Shown here: piece after piece, positions 48,401 to 53,266 of the stretch | How positions within the stretch are numbered: the stretch's first letter is position 1 | How the letters are laid out: the number at the start of each line of letters is the position of its first letter | Source: Streptomyces longwoodensis | GTDB taxonomy: Bacteria > Actinomycetota > Actinomycetes > Streptomycetales > Streptomycetaceae | Direction of reading: 5' to 3' | Length of the DNA stretch: 64,000 bases | Assembly (NCBI RefSeq): GCF_001514125.1 | Contig: NZ_KQ948566.1 | Span: forward strand, 20,802-84,801 | Notes under the pieces: model-generated | Databases searched by the model: none | Told to the model about the DNA's origin: nothing | What the model saw: only the letters and a program-made list of their open reading frames with translations | Program-made: the position numbers and the translations under genes

Positions 48401-49073
48401 ACAGCTCCAGCACGGAGGCGTCGAAGCTGGGTGAGGAGAACTGCAGCACGCGGTCGCCGGGGCCGACGGCGTAGCGCTCGGCGGCCGCCGCGGCGAAACC
48501 GGCGATGCCCCGGTGGGTGACGGTGACGCCCTTGGGGGTGCCGGTGGAGCCGGAGGTGAAGATGACGTACGCGGCGTGGTCGGGGTGCACGCGGCTCGCG
48601 GGGAGATCGGCCTCTCCGTCCTCCCCGTCCTCTCCGGCCTCGCCGTCCAGCAGTGCGCGGACCCGCTCCGGGTCGTCCAGGACGACGGCGGGCACGGCGT
48701 CGGCGAGCATCAACGCCCGTCGCTCGGCGGGGTAGTCGGGGTCGACGGGGAGGAAGGCGGCCCCGGCGAGGGCCACGGCCAGCTCGGCGGCGATCAGTTC
48801 GATCGAGCGCGGCAGGACCAGGGCCACGGTCCGGTCCGGTCCGGCGCCGTGCGCGGCGAGGTGGGCGGCGAGCCGGGCCGCCCTGCGGGCGAGTTCCCCG
48901 TACGACCAGGTGCGCCGGCCGTCGGTGACCGCGGGGGCGTCCGGGTCGCGCGTCACCTGCCGGGCGAACAGCTCACCGAGCGGCACGAGACGGGCGGTGA
49001 CGTGAGCGGGGGCCGGCGGGACGGAGCCGGCCGGCGGGGGCGTGGCGGGGCGCTGGGCGTGCAGGTCCGTCAT
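30336..49073 (-). CDS. Giant NRPS, modules 1-5: A-T, C-A-T-E, C-A-T-E, C-A-T-E, C-A-T (6,245 aa)
   Basis: This is the first assembly-line protein. It begins directly with an adenylation domain and carrier domain, with no starter condensation domain, so the first amino acid keeps a free amino group. Carrier serines in LGGDS motifs lie at about residues 560, 1664, 3172, 4689 and 6188. Three epimerases follow carriers 2, 3 and 4 (HHLVVDGVSW at about residue 1839 for the first). The protein ends about 55 residues after the last carrier Ser, so transfer continues to the second NRPS. The ATG at 49073 follows AAGGACT; the open frame extends to 49295 but that part is non-conserved. Predicted residues: L-X1, D-X2, D-aliphatic, D-X2-like, L-X5. 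Confidence 0.95.
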   Translation of the reverse strand: MTDLHAQRPATPPPAGSVPPAPAHVTARLVPLGELFARQVTRDPDAPAVTDGRRTWSYGELARRAARLAAHLAAHGAGPDRTVALVLPRSIELIAAELAVALAGAAFLPVDPDYPAERRALMLADAVPAVVLDDPERVRALLDGEAGEDGEDGEADLPASRVHPDHAAYVIFTSGSTGTPKGVTVTHRGIAGFAAAAAERYAVGPGDRVLQFSSPSFDASVLELFISVLSGAALVVPPHGPWLGDELATVLAEHRITHTLIPPAALATLPDPADLGGLPSLRTLIVGAEACPAALVDRWAPGRRMINSYGPTEATIVATWTGPLTAGTGTPTIGGPLPGTEAHVLDAALRPVPPGGEGELYVGGDGLARGYLDRPGLTASRFVAHPSGPAGARLYRTGDRVRRRDDGELEFLGRADRQVKVRGFRIEPGEIEAALTRDPQVREAVVVVRDQDPGRGRLLGYVTPADPARRPGSARLRAALAAALPAHMVPSAIVVLDALPLTPQNKIDLRALPAPGAAPAERHVAPRTDGERTLAAIWADVLGVDTVGVDDDFFDLGGDSILAARVLTRVREASGARLTLRDVFTARTVGALAPLTAEPSAAPLEPIPAAPRSEPVPLSSAQRRLWFLDDLTDGGTEYNTGVALRLRGPLDPPSLERALHRLAARHASLRTTFATVDGQGVQLVAPEADLPLRTADVGHVPADRRDGAVERLLTDELRRPHDLTTGPLTRALLVRTAPEDHVLLLAQHHIVTDGWSVGVLTRDLAALYRAEAAGEPDGLPEQAVQYPDFALWERERQTADAHADDLAYWRRHLAGLQQLDLPTDRPRPAVRTTAGAAHHQDVPPHLVDRLRQLAAGRDTTVFTVFAAAAAVLFARYSGQRDVAFGTVTNGRERRELEDVTGFFANTVVLRGEVDDAATVDRFVQSMRATVLDAFAHDGVPFDRVVEELAPTRDPSRTPLVQALVVQQAAPARPPVAAGLRIEDHPLPRPAARFDLVLEFAPRADGGHDLTVEYNTDLFDAATVARMARQLHHLLEGMADGPQRTLADLPLLSDDERRVLLDSWNPPASAADPAAGTTLPALFEEQVARTPDRTAVTCGDDRLDYAGLNRRANRLARLLAARGAGPESLVALCLPRTAGLLPVLWAVLKSGAGYLPVDPAYPAERIRFMLTDAAPALVLATRETAHALPEGCEPLLLEDVAPFVTETRTDTTAHATADTTGEAPADAAAGPADPADAAADPADPAGADASPADADLTDADRTAPLHPSHPAYVIYTSGSTGRPKGVVVPHRSVAALAAWARETFGERGFSHVVASTSLNFDVSVFELLCPLLAGGSVDLVADLTALADLPAPADGSGPRRAGLLSGVPSALSRVFGGAGALEADTVVLAGEALPARTVRDLKDAMPAAEVANIYGPTEATVYATAWFSGGTVPDQAPPIGRPVARTRAYVLDHLLRPQPPGVTGELYLGGGGLARGYLHRPGLTAARFVADPFGVPGERMYRTGDLVRWSADGQLEYLGRVDQQVKVRGFRIELGEVEEALRGCAGVAEAAATVRDADGHRRLAGYVVPAPGATVEPEAVRRALGRTLPDYMVPSAVVVLPALPLNPNGKLDRGRLPDPAPAERAARHVAPRTATERTLAAIWAGVLHVERVGADDNFFALGGDSILSIQVVAQARQAGLTISSRDLYQHQTLAALARRADEAGRRSGTAPAAPVEATGTAPLTPIQHWLFDSAAERAGHFAQTLSLDLPADVDEGALQAALDDVVAHHDALRSRFLADGAGVRWLIDRPAARCRLTRHTGPDTDAPHLGPYDLDHGPLLRAVLHDRGDGRPPVLHLSVHHLVVDGVSWRLLLEDLELAYHARREGRDGAAALPRKSSPLRQWAERLAAHTAAGGFAAEKAYWTRETEGARAALPADREGTNTYASQRSVTVRIGPEDTDLLLRTLPETYRTRVNDVLLAALGRVLCGWSGHERVLVDVEGHGREDLFADVDTSRTVGWFTTRHPVALAVPPGVGWDGVLKQVKEHLRAVPRHGIGHGALTLPGHDRAPLPATSAHISFNYLGRFGLSETSEEGLFRGLARPLELDADPASTRPHPLEVVGRLDGDSLEFTWFYSDRLHRPETVADLAERYADALAGLARHAARPGAAGRTPSDFPLARLDQSHVDRIAGEDPAGLEDVHPLTPTQAGMLFHRLSQADRGVYFQQLTFVLDGVPDPAVLADAWQRVTDRTPVLRARVVWEDVPEPLLVVQRRAAVPVETADWRGLTAAEQDERLRDLLDRDRARGVDLTRAPLQRLVLARVSDAAVRVVWSFDHLVLDGWSLFQVLSDVFACHAGLSGTAPMTLPERRPFRDYVAWLREHTDGTEGERHWRARLDGLAETTALPFDREPRESHRAESTAAVRVTVPEAVTKSLLDVARTAGLTVNTLVQGAWALLMSRQAGREEVVFGTTVSGRPPELPGSDAITGLFIATLPTRVRVPRDEPLLTWLARLQQEQSEDRRHDHVPLHRMTAYTDLPERAALFDSIVVFENYPVDDDLAAAHGLGLSGLEGIETTNYPLSLVAYPGPELTLRLGYDPDLFDTATVERLAEYLTVLLEGFAATPRSTPARLSLLTAARREQVLHTWNDTATDAPVTTTADLFAAQVERTPDAVALLAGDERLTYRDLDARASALAGRLAALGVRPEVAVGVLMDRSPALVVAQLALARLGGVYVPLDGRAPADRLRTMLTEAGADLLLTDAEWHTTAADLLPAGHVLRPDLDTDGPTADLATVPRVHPDNVQYLMFTSGSTGNPKGVAARQRDVAALALDRAFAHHDRVLVHSPHAFDASTYELWVPLLRGGTAVLAPPGELDAAAVRHAITEQGVSCVFLTIGLFRLFAQEDPACLRGAREVWTGGEAVPGAAVRRVLDACPDLTVVDVYGPTETTTFATRRPFRAGDTLSAALPIGRPLDDTRAYVLDGALQPQPPGVPGELYLAGAGLARGYTGRPGATAARYLPDPYGPPGGRMYRTGDIVRWSADGDLHFVGRADDQIKIRGFRVEPAEIEARLTAHPAVAEAVVSVSRHEGRKRLVAHLVPAPGATVPQTAELRAHVAAELPDYMVPAAFVPLAELPLTANGKVDRRRLPAPEWSAAADSAYRAPRTEAEQVLAGIWADLLGVERVGLDDHFFMLGGDSIVSIQVVSRARTAGLALTPRDLFRHPTLADLAAASTGAAATVAGTGTVTGEVPLTPIQHWFLDAEPPRPEYFNQSVVVETGEDVDPAALHTALAALWTHHDALRARFTRASDGTWHQEYTAADTDVPELLRTHDLGGQDTEAAARAEARLTHEAHTGFRLDTGPLIAARLFTGDGRPPRLLLTAHHLIVDGVSWRVLLEDLETAYRQARSGEPVRLPQRTTSVREWVRRLTARTGDADLAAQRAHWAEVSRHCAAPLPVDLDGGNTAADLRAVTVRLDRQRTEDLLRKVPGVYRTRVDDVLLTALGRVLADWTGWHTVAVGLEGHGREDQHFDDLDLSRTVGWFTSLFPVALDLPDGDWGAALKAVKEQLRAVPDRGIGYGALRHLAGDGHLTGAPLPGISFNYLGRFDWSTADAELVRAVPGGLDGAEDPGAPRPHLLDVVARVEDDRLEITWHYSGGRHREETVASLAGGMLRALEEIVAHCAAPRAGGRTPSDFPLARLDQAAVDRVVGDGRGVEDVYPLTPMQAGMLFHSLMDPQGRTYVNQVQVVLHGVTDPHALAAAWQDTADANAILRTRLVWQETAEPLQVVEKRAAVPVTHHDWTGWSAERRAQETDALLAADREAGIDLGAAPLMRLALIRLAPDRVRMVWTFHHVLLDGWSAAQVFDEVCERYAARTGGRRPQVPDRAPFARYLEWLAGQDTARAERHWRDTLAGFAVPTELPRDRRAADTHGASSSGTVRVALGKEVSARLRDTAQRAGLTVNTVLQGAWGLLLHHYGGGDDVVFGTTVSGRPAELPGVTSMVGLFINTLPTRLRVDRRRPLLEWLRELQAAQSESRRHDFVSLAQLQSWSEVPGGTGLFDSIVVFENYPFDAGALARHGLAVEQERDVEPTSYALSVVVAPGDDVTVSLDYDPAAFDAATVEGIGASLRTLLAQFAADADRCLADLSPLEPGEGRRLLDRLAGPGARLPRRTLPDAFADQVARTPDAPAVRHGGEELTYRQLDERANRVARLLIEAGAGPERFVALALPRTADLVVALLAVLKSGAAYLPVDPGHPAERIAFLFEDVRPDAVITSAETSARLPKGPYTRITLDDPDCTARLADASAAPVGDGERRGRLLPEHPAYVIHTSGSTGRPKGVVVPHASVVALTDWAAAEFTGRGLAHVVASTSLNFDVSVFEIFSPLLAGGRVEVVRDLLALAERSEPWRAGLLSAVPSALGRLLAEDTVRVGADTVVLAGEALPARAVRQVRAAVPGCRVMNIYGPTEATVYATAFTCDPADPDRVPPIGRPVGGARAYVLDARMRPVPVGAPGELYLAGTGVARGYLNRPGLTAGRFLADPFGPPGSRMYRTGDLVRWSADGDLLYLGRSDDQVKVRGFRIELGELEAALARHPQVAAAAARVVEHDGHKRLVGYAVPRAGDLPAPAELRAFLARTLPDHLVPAAVVPLERLPLGATGKLDRRALPEPVWSAATPQDTRPPSTATERTLAAIWAQVLGVPDVGATDNYFALGGDSILGIQIVSAARRAGLTLTPRHLFAHQTIAELAAAVDTAPAGPATATADQGPVVGDVPLTPVQHWLFDVLTGDPARFTQAVSFEVAPDTDEALLRAALAAVLEQHDALRMRYERAGDGRWRQVGTAPGAAPHLEVHRAPEEPADVAAGLCSGFDLADGPLLKAALCHRDGDRPPVLLLAAHHLVVDAVSWRVILEDLEAAHRALSAGETPGLGAKTTSFRDWARRLAAHTADGGFDDEVAHWSALHPTGLPADLPGGNTAADEGTVTVGLGAEETRRLLTEVPDAYRTRVNDVLLTALGRVLARWTREDRVVVALEGHGREDLFDGVDLSRTVGWFTTMFPVGLDVPRDADLGTALKTVKENLRAVPRGGVGYGALRHLHPTAGAGLPALPQIAFNYLGQQDRDAGGDGLLRAPHEGLTGGMDRSAERPHLIDVLGRVTDRRLEFTWSYSRAVHRAETVARLAEETAEELRRIVAHCAGPGAGGRTPSDFPLAALDQAAVDRLVGDGRDVTDVYPLTPTQTGMVVHGMDEPGEGLYVEQITFVADGVRDPALLARAWQHVVDATPVLRTAVALTGVPVPLQTVHRHVPLPVTRLDWSGLGAAEQEDALRRLLDEDRARGIDLGRAPLLRVTLIRLGPDEVRVVWTFHHVLLDGWSVFHVLSDVLQVHAALAAGTEPRLPARRPFADYAAWLADRDDAAAEEHWKAALAGYAAPTPLPYDRRPAPGAAARSGTWLSQRLDAAGTARLTDFARRHRLTLNTLVQGAWALLLARSGGGRDVCFGTTVSGRPADLPGADTITGLFITTLPARVAVDESTPCPAWLREVQAARAEDRRFDHVPLTDLHQWSELPAGTALFDSLLVFENYPVGDATAGAHGVHVHGLDAREATNYPLTVVISPGDELTVELGYDPRYFDESTADALAARLMHTLTALAASGDEAPLRTVDVLPPAERHRLLHGPARPHQAPPPPAMLPALIEAAVDRRPGEPALEAGESTLTFAQAEARANRLAHRLIARGAGPGDIVALVLPRSADMVLAQLAVAKAGAAFLPVDPGYPAERVALMLRDARPAVTLTAEEVADLLAAPPDGTPGHRPADPDRVRPLHLDDPAYVIYTSGSTGTPKGVVVTHRGLAAFAAAEAAHYQVGAGDRVLAFATPSFDASVLELCMSLPHGAALVVPPPGPLLGDELARVLRDARITHTLLPPAALATLPPDTPGTLPDLHTLIVGADACRAELVARWAPHHRMINSYGPTEATVVATWSDPLAPDGGAPPIGRALPVTATYVLDAHLRPVPDGVPGELWLAGPALARGYLGRPGLTATRFTADPFGPPGARMYRTGDLVRRDARGELHYLGRTDHQLKLRGHRIEAGEVEATLVRHPAVLDAVVSVREDEPGLPRLVAHVLVAPGAEPPAAAELRALAARTLPAPMVPSAFVTMDRFPLTENGKTDRAALPAPGPETRQPDAAHVPPRTPTEEAVAALWEEALETTVGAEDDFFALGGDSLRALLIASRANDTFGVHLTPRDVLVGRTVAALADLVEEQVLSELEDAARGDSDHEER
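33484..38010 (-). other. NRPS module 4: DCL-A-T-E
   Basis: The C domain opens LTPMQAGMLFH and has FHHVLLDGWS. Pocket residues are D V F S V A I V Y K, identical to module 2; I cannot assign the substrate. Core A3 reads YVIHTSGSTG, with His in place of the usual Tyr or Phe. The carrier Ser is about residue 4689; the E domain has HHLVVDAVSW, RTVGWFT and FNYLG. Confidence 0.8.
38011..42550 (-). other. NRPS module 3: DCL-A-T-E, probable aliphatic residue
   Basis: The C domain core is DHLVLDGWS at about residue 2312: the first His of HHxxxDG is Asp, but the catalytic second His (2313) is kept. Pocket residues are D A Y F W G V T F K, resembling branched aliphatic codes (Ile/Val type). The carrier Ser is about residue 3172; the E domain has HHLIVDGVSW. 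Confidence 0.75.
42551..47235 (-). other. NRPS module 2: LCL-A-T-E
   Basis: The C domain opens LSSAQRRLWFL and has HHIVTDGWS. Pocket residues are D V F S V A I V Y K, shared with module 4. The A2-A3 linker carries an Ala/Asp/Pro-rich insert of about 60 residues encoded by 30-bp tandem repeats. The carrier Ser is about residue 1664; the E domain has HHLVVDGVSW, EGHGRED and RTVGWFT. Confidence 0.8.
45331..45420 (-). repeat. 30-bp tandem repeat, three diverged copies, in the module 2 A-domain
   Basis: Three consecutive 30-base units (45331-45360, 45361-45390, 45391-45420) share the core GTCGGCCGGG and encode an Asp-Pro-Ala-Asp-Ala-Ala-rich linker before core A3. The repeats are in frame, so length changes would not break the gene. 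Confidence 0.65.
47236..49073 (-). other. NRPS module 1: A-T loading module
   Basis: The A domain starts about residue 25, with core A3 YVIFTSGSTGTPKG and A5 NSYGPTEAT. Pocket residues are D A L L I G S I V K, nearly the same as modules 5 and 10. The carrier Ser is about residue 560. No C domain precedes it, so no fatty acid starter is expected. Confidence 0.8.
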
Positions 49074-49557
49074 CGGGGTGCAGTCCTTCGAGCGGTGGGG
49101 CGCGCGGGCCCGCCGCTCCGCTTCCGGGCGGCCCGTGGGCACACCGGAGCGGGGCGGGAGTCCTTGCGTACGGGGCGGGTGCGGGTGCGGGACACGACGG
49201 GGCCGTACCGGTGCCGCGCGGGCGGACGGTGCCGGTCCGGCCGCGGGGGTGGACGGTGCCGATCGGGCAGGCGGTCGGTCGACGTCCTTCGGCACTGGCC
49301 GGCCGGCGCCCGTGGGGGCGCCGTCCTATCGGCGACCTGGGGCACCGGCCTGTCGGCGCCGGTCGCGCGCACGGTCAGTCGGCGTAGATCGCGCGCGCGG
49401 TCGGACGTCGCGGGTGCGGCGCTCGGCCCGTCGGCACCCGTCCGCGCGCGGCGGGTCGGCGCCTGGACGGCGCGCGATCAGCCGGTGCCGGTGCGACGGG
49501 TGACCAGCGGAGTGCCGGTGCGACGGGGTGACCGGCCGGGGCCGGTGCGCCGTGCCG
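49074..49557. other. 484-bp intergenic stretch with short degenerate repeats
   Basis: No gene is supported between the thioesterase stop and the first NRPS start, although the NRPS frame stays open to 49295. The DNA is built of recurring short elements such as GTCGGCGCC and CCGGTGC. The clearest is a near-exact direct repeat, GTGCCGGTGCGACGGG followed by GTGACC or TGACC, at 49485-49505 and 49512-49533. It may hold an internal promoter, but I cannot identify one. Confidence 0.45.
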
Positions 49558-50913
49558 TCAGCCGGTGCCTATTCGGCGCGCGGTGCGCCCGGATATCTGC
49601 AGCCGGTCGATGACCCCGGTGACCGGGTCGCGGTGGAAGCGGCCGCCCGGTTCGAGCCGGTCGGTGGACGGGTCCACCAGGTCGCAGGACAGGTCCGCGT
49701 AGCACACCATCGGGATCGGGTAGTCGCCGTCGACGGACAGGGTCGGCTTGCCCTCCCCGTCGAGCTTGACCGTGTACTCGATGCCGCCGTTGCGGTACGT
49801 CCCGGCGCAGTCGGTGAGGGTCACGGCGGGTCCGCGGCGGGTGTCGGCGGACGGGCCGGTGGGCACGCGGATGCCGGTGAGCCGGGTGAGTTCCGCGGCG
49901 ATGTCGCGCCACAGGGCGGTGGCGGCACCGGCGTTGCCGGTGAAGGCGACGACGACGCCCGTCTCGGCGTCGGCCCGCAGGTGGCAGGAGGTGCCCTGGG
50001 CGTTGCCGTCGTGGCCCCACCACGCCCGGCCGTCCTGCTGGAAGAGGGCGAGGCCCAGGCCCCAGGAGGCCGCCAGCGCGCCGGCGTCGGCGGCCGGTTC
50101 GGGGCGGCGCATCCGGTCGGCGACGGCGGCCGGCAGCGCGGACGATCTGCCGATGAGAGCTCTGCCCAGGGTGACCAGGTCCTCGGCGCTGGCCAGCAGG
50201 GCTCCGGCCGGGGCCTCCACCGGGGCGAGGTTCTGGTGGGCCGGGCGCACCAGGCCCGTGGCCGTGTTGAGGGCGTGGCCGCTGGCGAGCGGCCGCGCGG
50301 GGACGGCGTCGCCGAGGAAGGCGGGGACGATGCCCAGGGGTTCCAGGACGAGCGCGGTCACCGCTTCCTGCCAGGTCATGCCCGTCACTTCGGACAGGAT
50401 GCGGCCGGCGGCGACGTAGCCGGCGTTGGAGTACGAGAATCCGGTGCCCGGTGCGAACAGGGTGTTGCGGGCGGTCCAGACGGTCGAGAGGTAGCGGGAG
50501 GCGGTGCTGCCGACGGCACTGTCCGAGTCGGGTCCGGTGGGGAGGCCGGCGGTGTGACTCAGCAGGTGACGGACCGTCACATCGGGGAGTCCGCCGGGTA
50601 AGTCGGGCAGGAGGTCGCTGACAGGCTCGTCCAGGTCGATGTCGCCGTCGTCGGCGAGGAGCAGGACGGCTGTGGCGGTGGCGACCTTGGTGACGGAACC
50701 CAGGGGGACGGCCGTCCGCGCGGTGAACGCGGTGTTCGTCAGGGCGTCGGCGGTGCCGGTGTGCAGGCTGACGAGGTGGGTTCCCGTGTGGACGGCGAGC
50801 TGGGCGCCGGGCACGCGGTGGATGCGCGCGAGGGAGTCGAGGTGACTGCGCAACTCGTGGTGTGAGGGGGCCGATGGCCGGTCGGTGGCCGGCGCGGCGG
50901 TCGAGTAGGGCAT
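49558..50913 (-). CDS. Stand-alone PBP-type thioesterase / peptide cyclase (SurE-like), 451 aa
   Basis: This serine hydrolase belongs to the beta-lactamase/penicillin-binding-protein fold: S73-V-T-K76 (SxxK), Y161-S-N163 (YxN) and H301-D-G303 in place of KTG. The C-terminal about 85 residues are strand-rich and resemble the lipocalin-like extension of SurE-type enzymes. It has no signal peptide or membrane anchor, unlike cell-wall DD-peptidases, so it should act in the cytoplasm. It sits in the operon between the P450 and an NRPS pair that has no thioesterase and ends in an epimerase. Known PBP-type thioesterases (SurE, DsaJ, MppK families) release and cyclise peptides with a D-residue at the C-terminus. 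The ATG follows CAGGAGTC. A simple beta-lactamase is the alternative. Confidence 0.85.
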   Translation of the reverse strand: MPYSTAAPATDRPSAPSHHELRSHLDSLARIHRVPGAQLAVHTGTHLVSLHTGTADALTNTAFTARTAVPLGSVTKVATATAVLLLADDGDIDLDEPVSDLLPDLPGGLPDVTVRHLLSHTAGLPTGPDSDSAVGSTASRYLSTVWTARNTLFAPGTGFSYSNAGYVAAGRILSEVTGMTWQEAVTALVLEPLGIVPAFLGDAVPARPLASGHALNTATGLVRPAHQNLAPVEAPAGALLASAEDLVTLGRALIGRSSALPAAVADRMRRPEPAADAGALAASWGLGLALFQQDGRAWWGHDGNAQGTSCHLRADAETGVVVAFTGNAGAATALWRDIAAELTRLTGIRVPTGPSADTRRGPAVTLTDCAGTYRNGGIEYTVKLDGEGKPTLSVDGDYPIPMVCYADLSCDLVDPSTDRLEPGGRFHRDPVTGVIDRLQISGRTARRIGTG

Positions 50914-51000
50914 GGGGACGTGACTCCTGGTGAGAGCGGGTGCGGGAGAGCGGACGCGCCGGCCCGCGGTGAGCGGTGCGGGGGTGCGCGTCGACGTGCT

Positions 51001-52209
51001 TTACGGCCTGGTGACGGCGATCGGCAGGTGGCGTACGCCGACGATGACGGCCGGGTTCTGGTACGTGACGTCGTCGTACGAGGGCACCGCGACGTCGGGG
51101 AAGCGATCCATCATCATCTGCAGGGCGATACGGGCTTCCAGCCGGGCCAGGGGGGCGCCGAAACAGAAGTGGATGCCGTGCCCGAAGGTCAGATGGGGGT
51201 TGGGATCGCGGGCCGGGTCGAAGACGTCCGGCGAGGTGAAGCGGGAGGGGTCGCGGTTGGCGGCCCCCAGGTGCACCATCAGCAGGGTGTCGGCCGGGAT
51301 CTCGTGGCCGCCGAGCTCCACGGCTCGGGTGGTGCGCCGGCCCAGCTCGGGGAAGGGCGGGAGCCAGCGCAGGACTTCCTCCACCGCGGCGGGCACCCGG
51401 TCCGGGTCCTTGCGCAGCGCGGCGAGCGTGCCGGGGTGCCGGTCGAAGGTGACCACGGCGTTGCCGAGCAGCGCGGTGGTGGTGATGTGTCCGGCGACCA
51501 GCAGCAGGGCGACGAAGCCGACGATCTCCTGGTCCTCCAGCCGGGTCCCGTCGACCTCGGCGGAGAGGAGTCTGCTGGTCAGGTCGTCACCGGGGTCGGC
51601 GCGGCGGCGGCGTATGTGGTCCAGCACGTAGCCGTTCATCTCGCGCACGGTCGGGGCTATGGCCTCCAGCGCGCGTTCCAGGTCGGCCATGTCGAGGCTG
51701 TCGCCGAGCTGGTCGCCGCCGAAGAGGGTCGCGGCCCACTCCTGGAACAGCCGGTGGTCCTCGGTGGGGACTCCGAGGAGTTCGGCTATGACGATGATCG
51801 GCAGGGGGTAGGCGAGGGTGTCGACGAGGTCGAAGCGGTCGCGGTCGGCGACGCCGTCGAAGAGCCGCGCGCAGATGGCCTCGATGCGCGGCGCGAGTCC
51901 GTGGACCACGCGTGGGGTGAAGGCCTGGCTGACCAGGGTGCGGAGCTTGCGGTGCTCCGGCGGGTCCATGCCGACGAAGTTGCCCTGGGTGAAGGTCTCG
52001 AAGTCCTCCTGGGTGGGGGCGATCGGCGTCATGTCGGAGGAGTACGTCGCCGGGTCGGACAGGACCGCCGCGACGCCCTGGTGGTCCACGACGTGCCACT
52101 GCCGCCGCTCCTCGTCGTACGTCACGGGACCCGCGCCGCGTAAGGACCGCCATCTCTCGGGTAACGCGTCAAGGGGCGAGTCGGCCCCGGTCAGTTGTGT
52201 GCTTGTCAC
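51001..52209 (-). CDS. Cytochrome P450, 402 aa
   Basis: This is a soluble class I bacterial P450. The heme loop FGHGIHFCFG contains the ligand Cys349; the K-helix ExxR is E278-V-L-R281; the I-helix AGHITTTALL is at 239-248. The usual acidic residue before the conserved Thr (AGHETT) is Ile242 here, a variant seen in some actinomycete P450s. It would need a ferredoxin and reductase, which are not in this window. As first gene of the NRPS operon, it is the best candidate for hydroxylating either a carrier-bound amino acid or the finished peptide. The start is GTG, preceded by AAGGAGAAACG; an upstream extension of the frame is non-conserved. Confidence 0.9.
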   Translation of the reverse strand: MTSTQLTGADSPLDALPERWRSLRGAGPVTYDEERRQWHVVDHQGVAAVLSDPATYSSDMTPIAPTQEDFETFTQGNFVGMDPPEHRKLRTLVSQAFTPRVVHGLAPRIEAICARLFDGVADRDRFDLVDTLAYPLPIIVIAELLGVPTEDHRLFQEWAATLFGGDQLGDSLDMADLERALEAIAPTVREMNGYVLDHIRRRRADPGDDLTSRLLSAEVDGTRLEDQEIVGFVALLLVAGHITTTALLGNAVVTFDRHPGTLAALRKDPDRVPAAVEEVLRWLPPFPELGRRTTRAVELGGHEIPADTLLMVHLGAANRDPSRFTSPDVFDPARDPNPHLTFGHGIHFCFGAPLARLEARIALQMMMDRFPDVAVPSYDDVTYQNPAVIVGVRHLPIAVTRP

Positions 52210-52752
52210 CGTTTCTCCTTGGGTGAGGACGCGCGGGCACGGCGGTGGGTGACCGGCGGTGCCGCGTGGCCGGCCGCGGGCAGCGGTGGCCGTCGGGGCG
52301 CGGGCGTCGAGCGGTGGTCCCGCGGGGTGGTGTCCGCGTGCCGGGGGCCGGTGCGTGGTCCGGCCGGGTCGGCCGGCTGCGGGCGGCGGTCGGTCCGCCG
52401 TCCGGACGTGGCCGGTCAGGCTGGTCAGCTGACCCGTTGGCGGAACGGGGACGGCGGGGCGGCGGTTCCGAGCGGACCGGACGCCCGCCGGGCAACGGAC
52501 AGACCCGCCCGAGCGCAGCCTGGCGACCCGCGGCCAGGACACCTTGCAGACACCACCACGTCCCCCCAGTGATCTCTCACGCGCAGCGGCCCTGCGCGAG
52601 TCCCCTATTCCACGATGTACGTGTCAAGAATGCGCTTCGACACAGTTCGTCCGGGCCGATGCGCTCACAGTTTTCACGTTGGGTCATCGGATGGCAACCC
52701 CCCGAAATCGAAGGGGGTGGCCGTGCGGCAACCCGCCAATGACCGCGTGTAT

Positions 52753-52779
52753 CCCGGGGTTTCACACTCAAACCCGGGG
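52753..52779. promoter_or_regulatory. 10-bp inverted repeat (9 of 10 pairs)
   Basis: CCCGGGGTTT (52753-52762) and AAACCCGGGG (52770-52779) pair at nine of ten positions around a 7-base loop. It lies about 0.55 kb before the P450 start. No T-run follows on either strand, so an operator or leader structure is as likely as a terminator. Confidence 0.4.
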
Positions 52780-53226
52780 TGTGGAAGAAAAATTCGCGCG
52801 CGTCCCGACACCCCGCGTACCACCCTCGATTCCGCCGTCCCGGCCCCACGGCACCCGCTCGACCGCCCACCGACTCGGCCGGATCGAGGAATTGACAGCG
52901 GCCCCGCGCCCACCGACTGCCCTGCACCAGCAGGTCACGCGCCACCGGAACGCCGGCCGCGTACCTCCGCTCGGCGGCCCCGGAAGGTGACGCGCAGGCC
53001 CGGCCCGGACCAGCGCACGGCGGGCAACACACCGTGTGATGTGCGGTGCTGACCATCCGTCACCGGCAACGGCAGGATCTCCGGCCCCGAACGGCCGGCG
53101 CTCCCCCAACGACAGCTCACCGACTCAGCTCAATACACCTATTTCCCCATCCGACAACCTTCGCCCGCTTCATGACCGCGCAAGGGCGGCGACCGGCGCG
53201 CATTTTTTGCGCCAGATGATGTAGAC

Positions 53227-53266
53227 ACGGACCGCACCACCCTGCGAACGGCATGATGCGGTCCGT
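53227..53266. repeat. Perfect 10-bp inverted repeat
   Basis: ACGGACCGCA (53227-53236) and TGCGGTCCGT (53257-53266) are exact inverted copies 20 bases apart. It lies 266 bases beyond the stop of the minus-strand Imm49-like gene, so it could be a distant terminator or the remnant end of a mobile element. Confidence 0.45.

Noticed and set aside
47236..49073. Lipopeptide hypothesis (fatty-acid starter)
   Set aside because: The first module has no starter condensation domain and no acyl-AMP ligase or acyl carrier gene is in the operon.
49558..50913. Interpretation of the SxxK hydrolase as a beta-lactamase resistance gene
   Set aside because: It has no signal peptide, lies inside the NRPS operon, and the NRPS pair lacks any thioesterase; a cyclase role explains all three.
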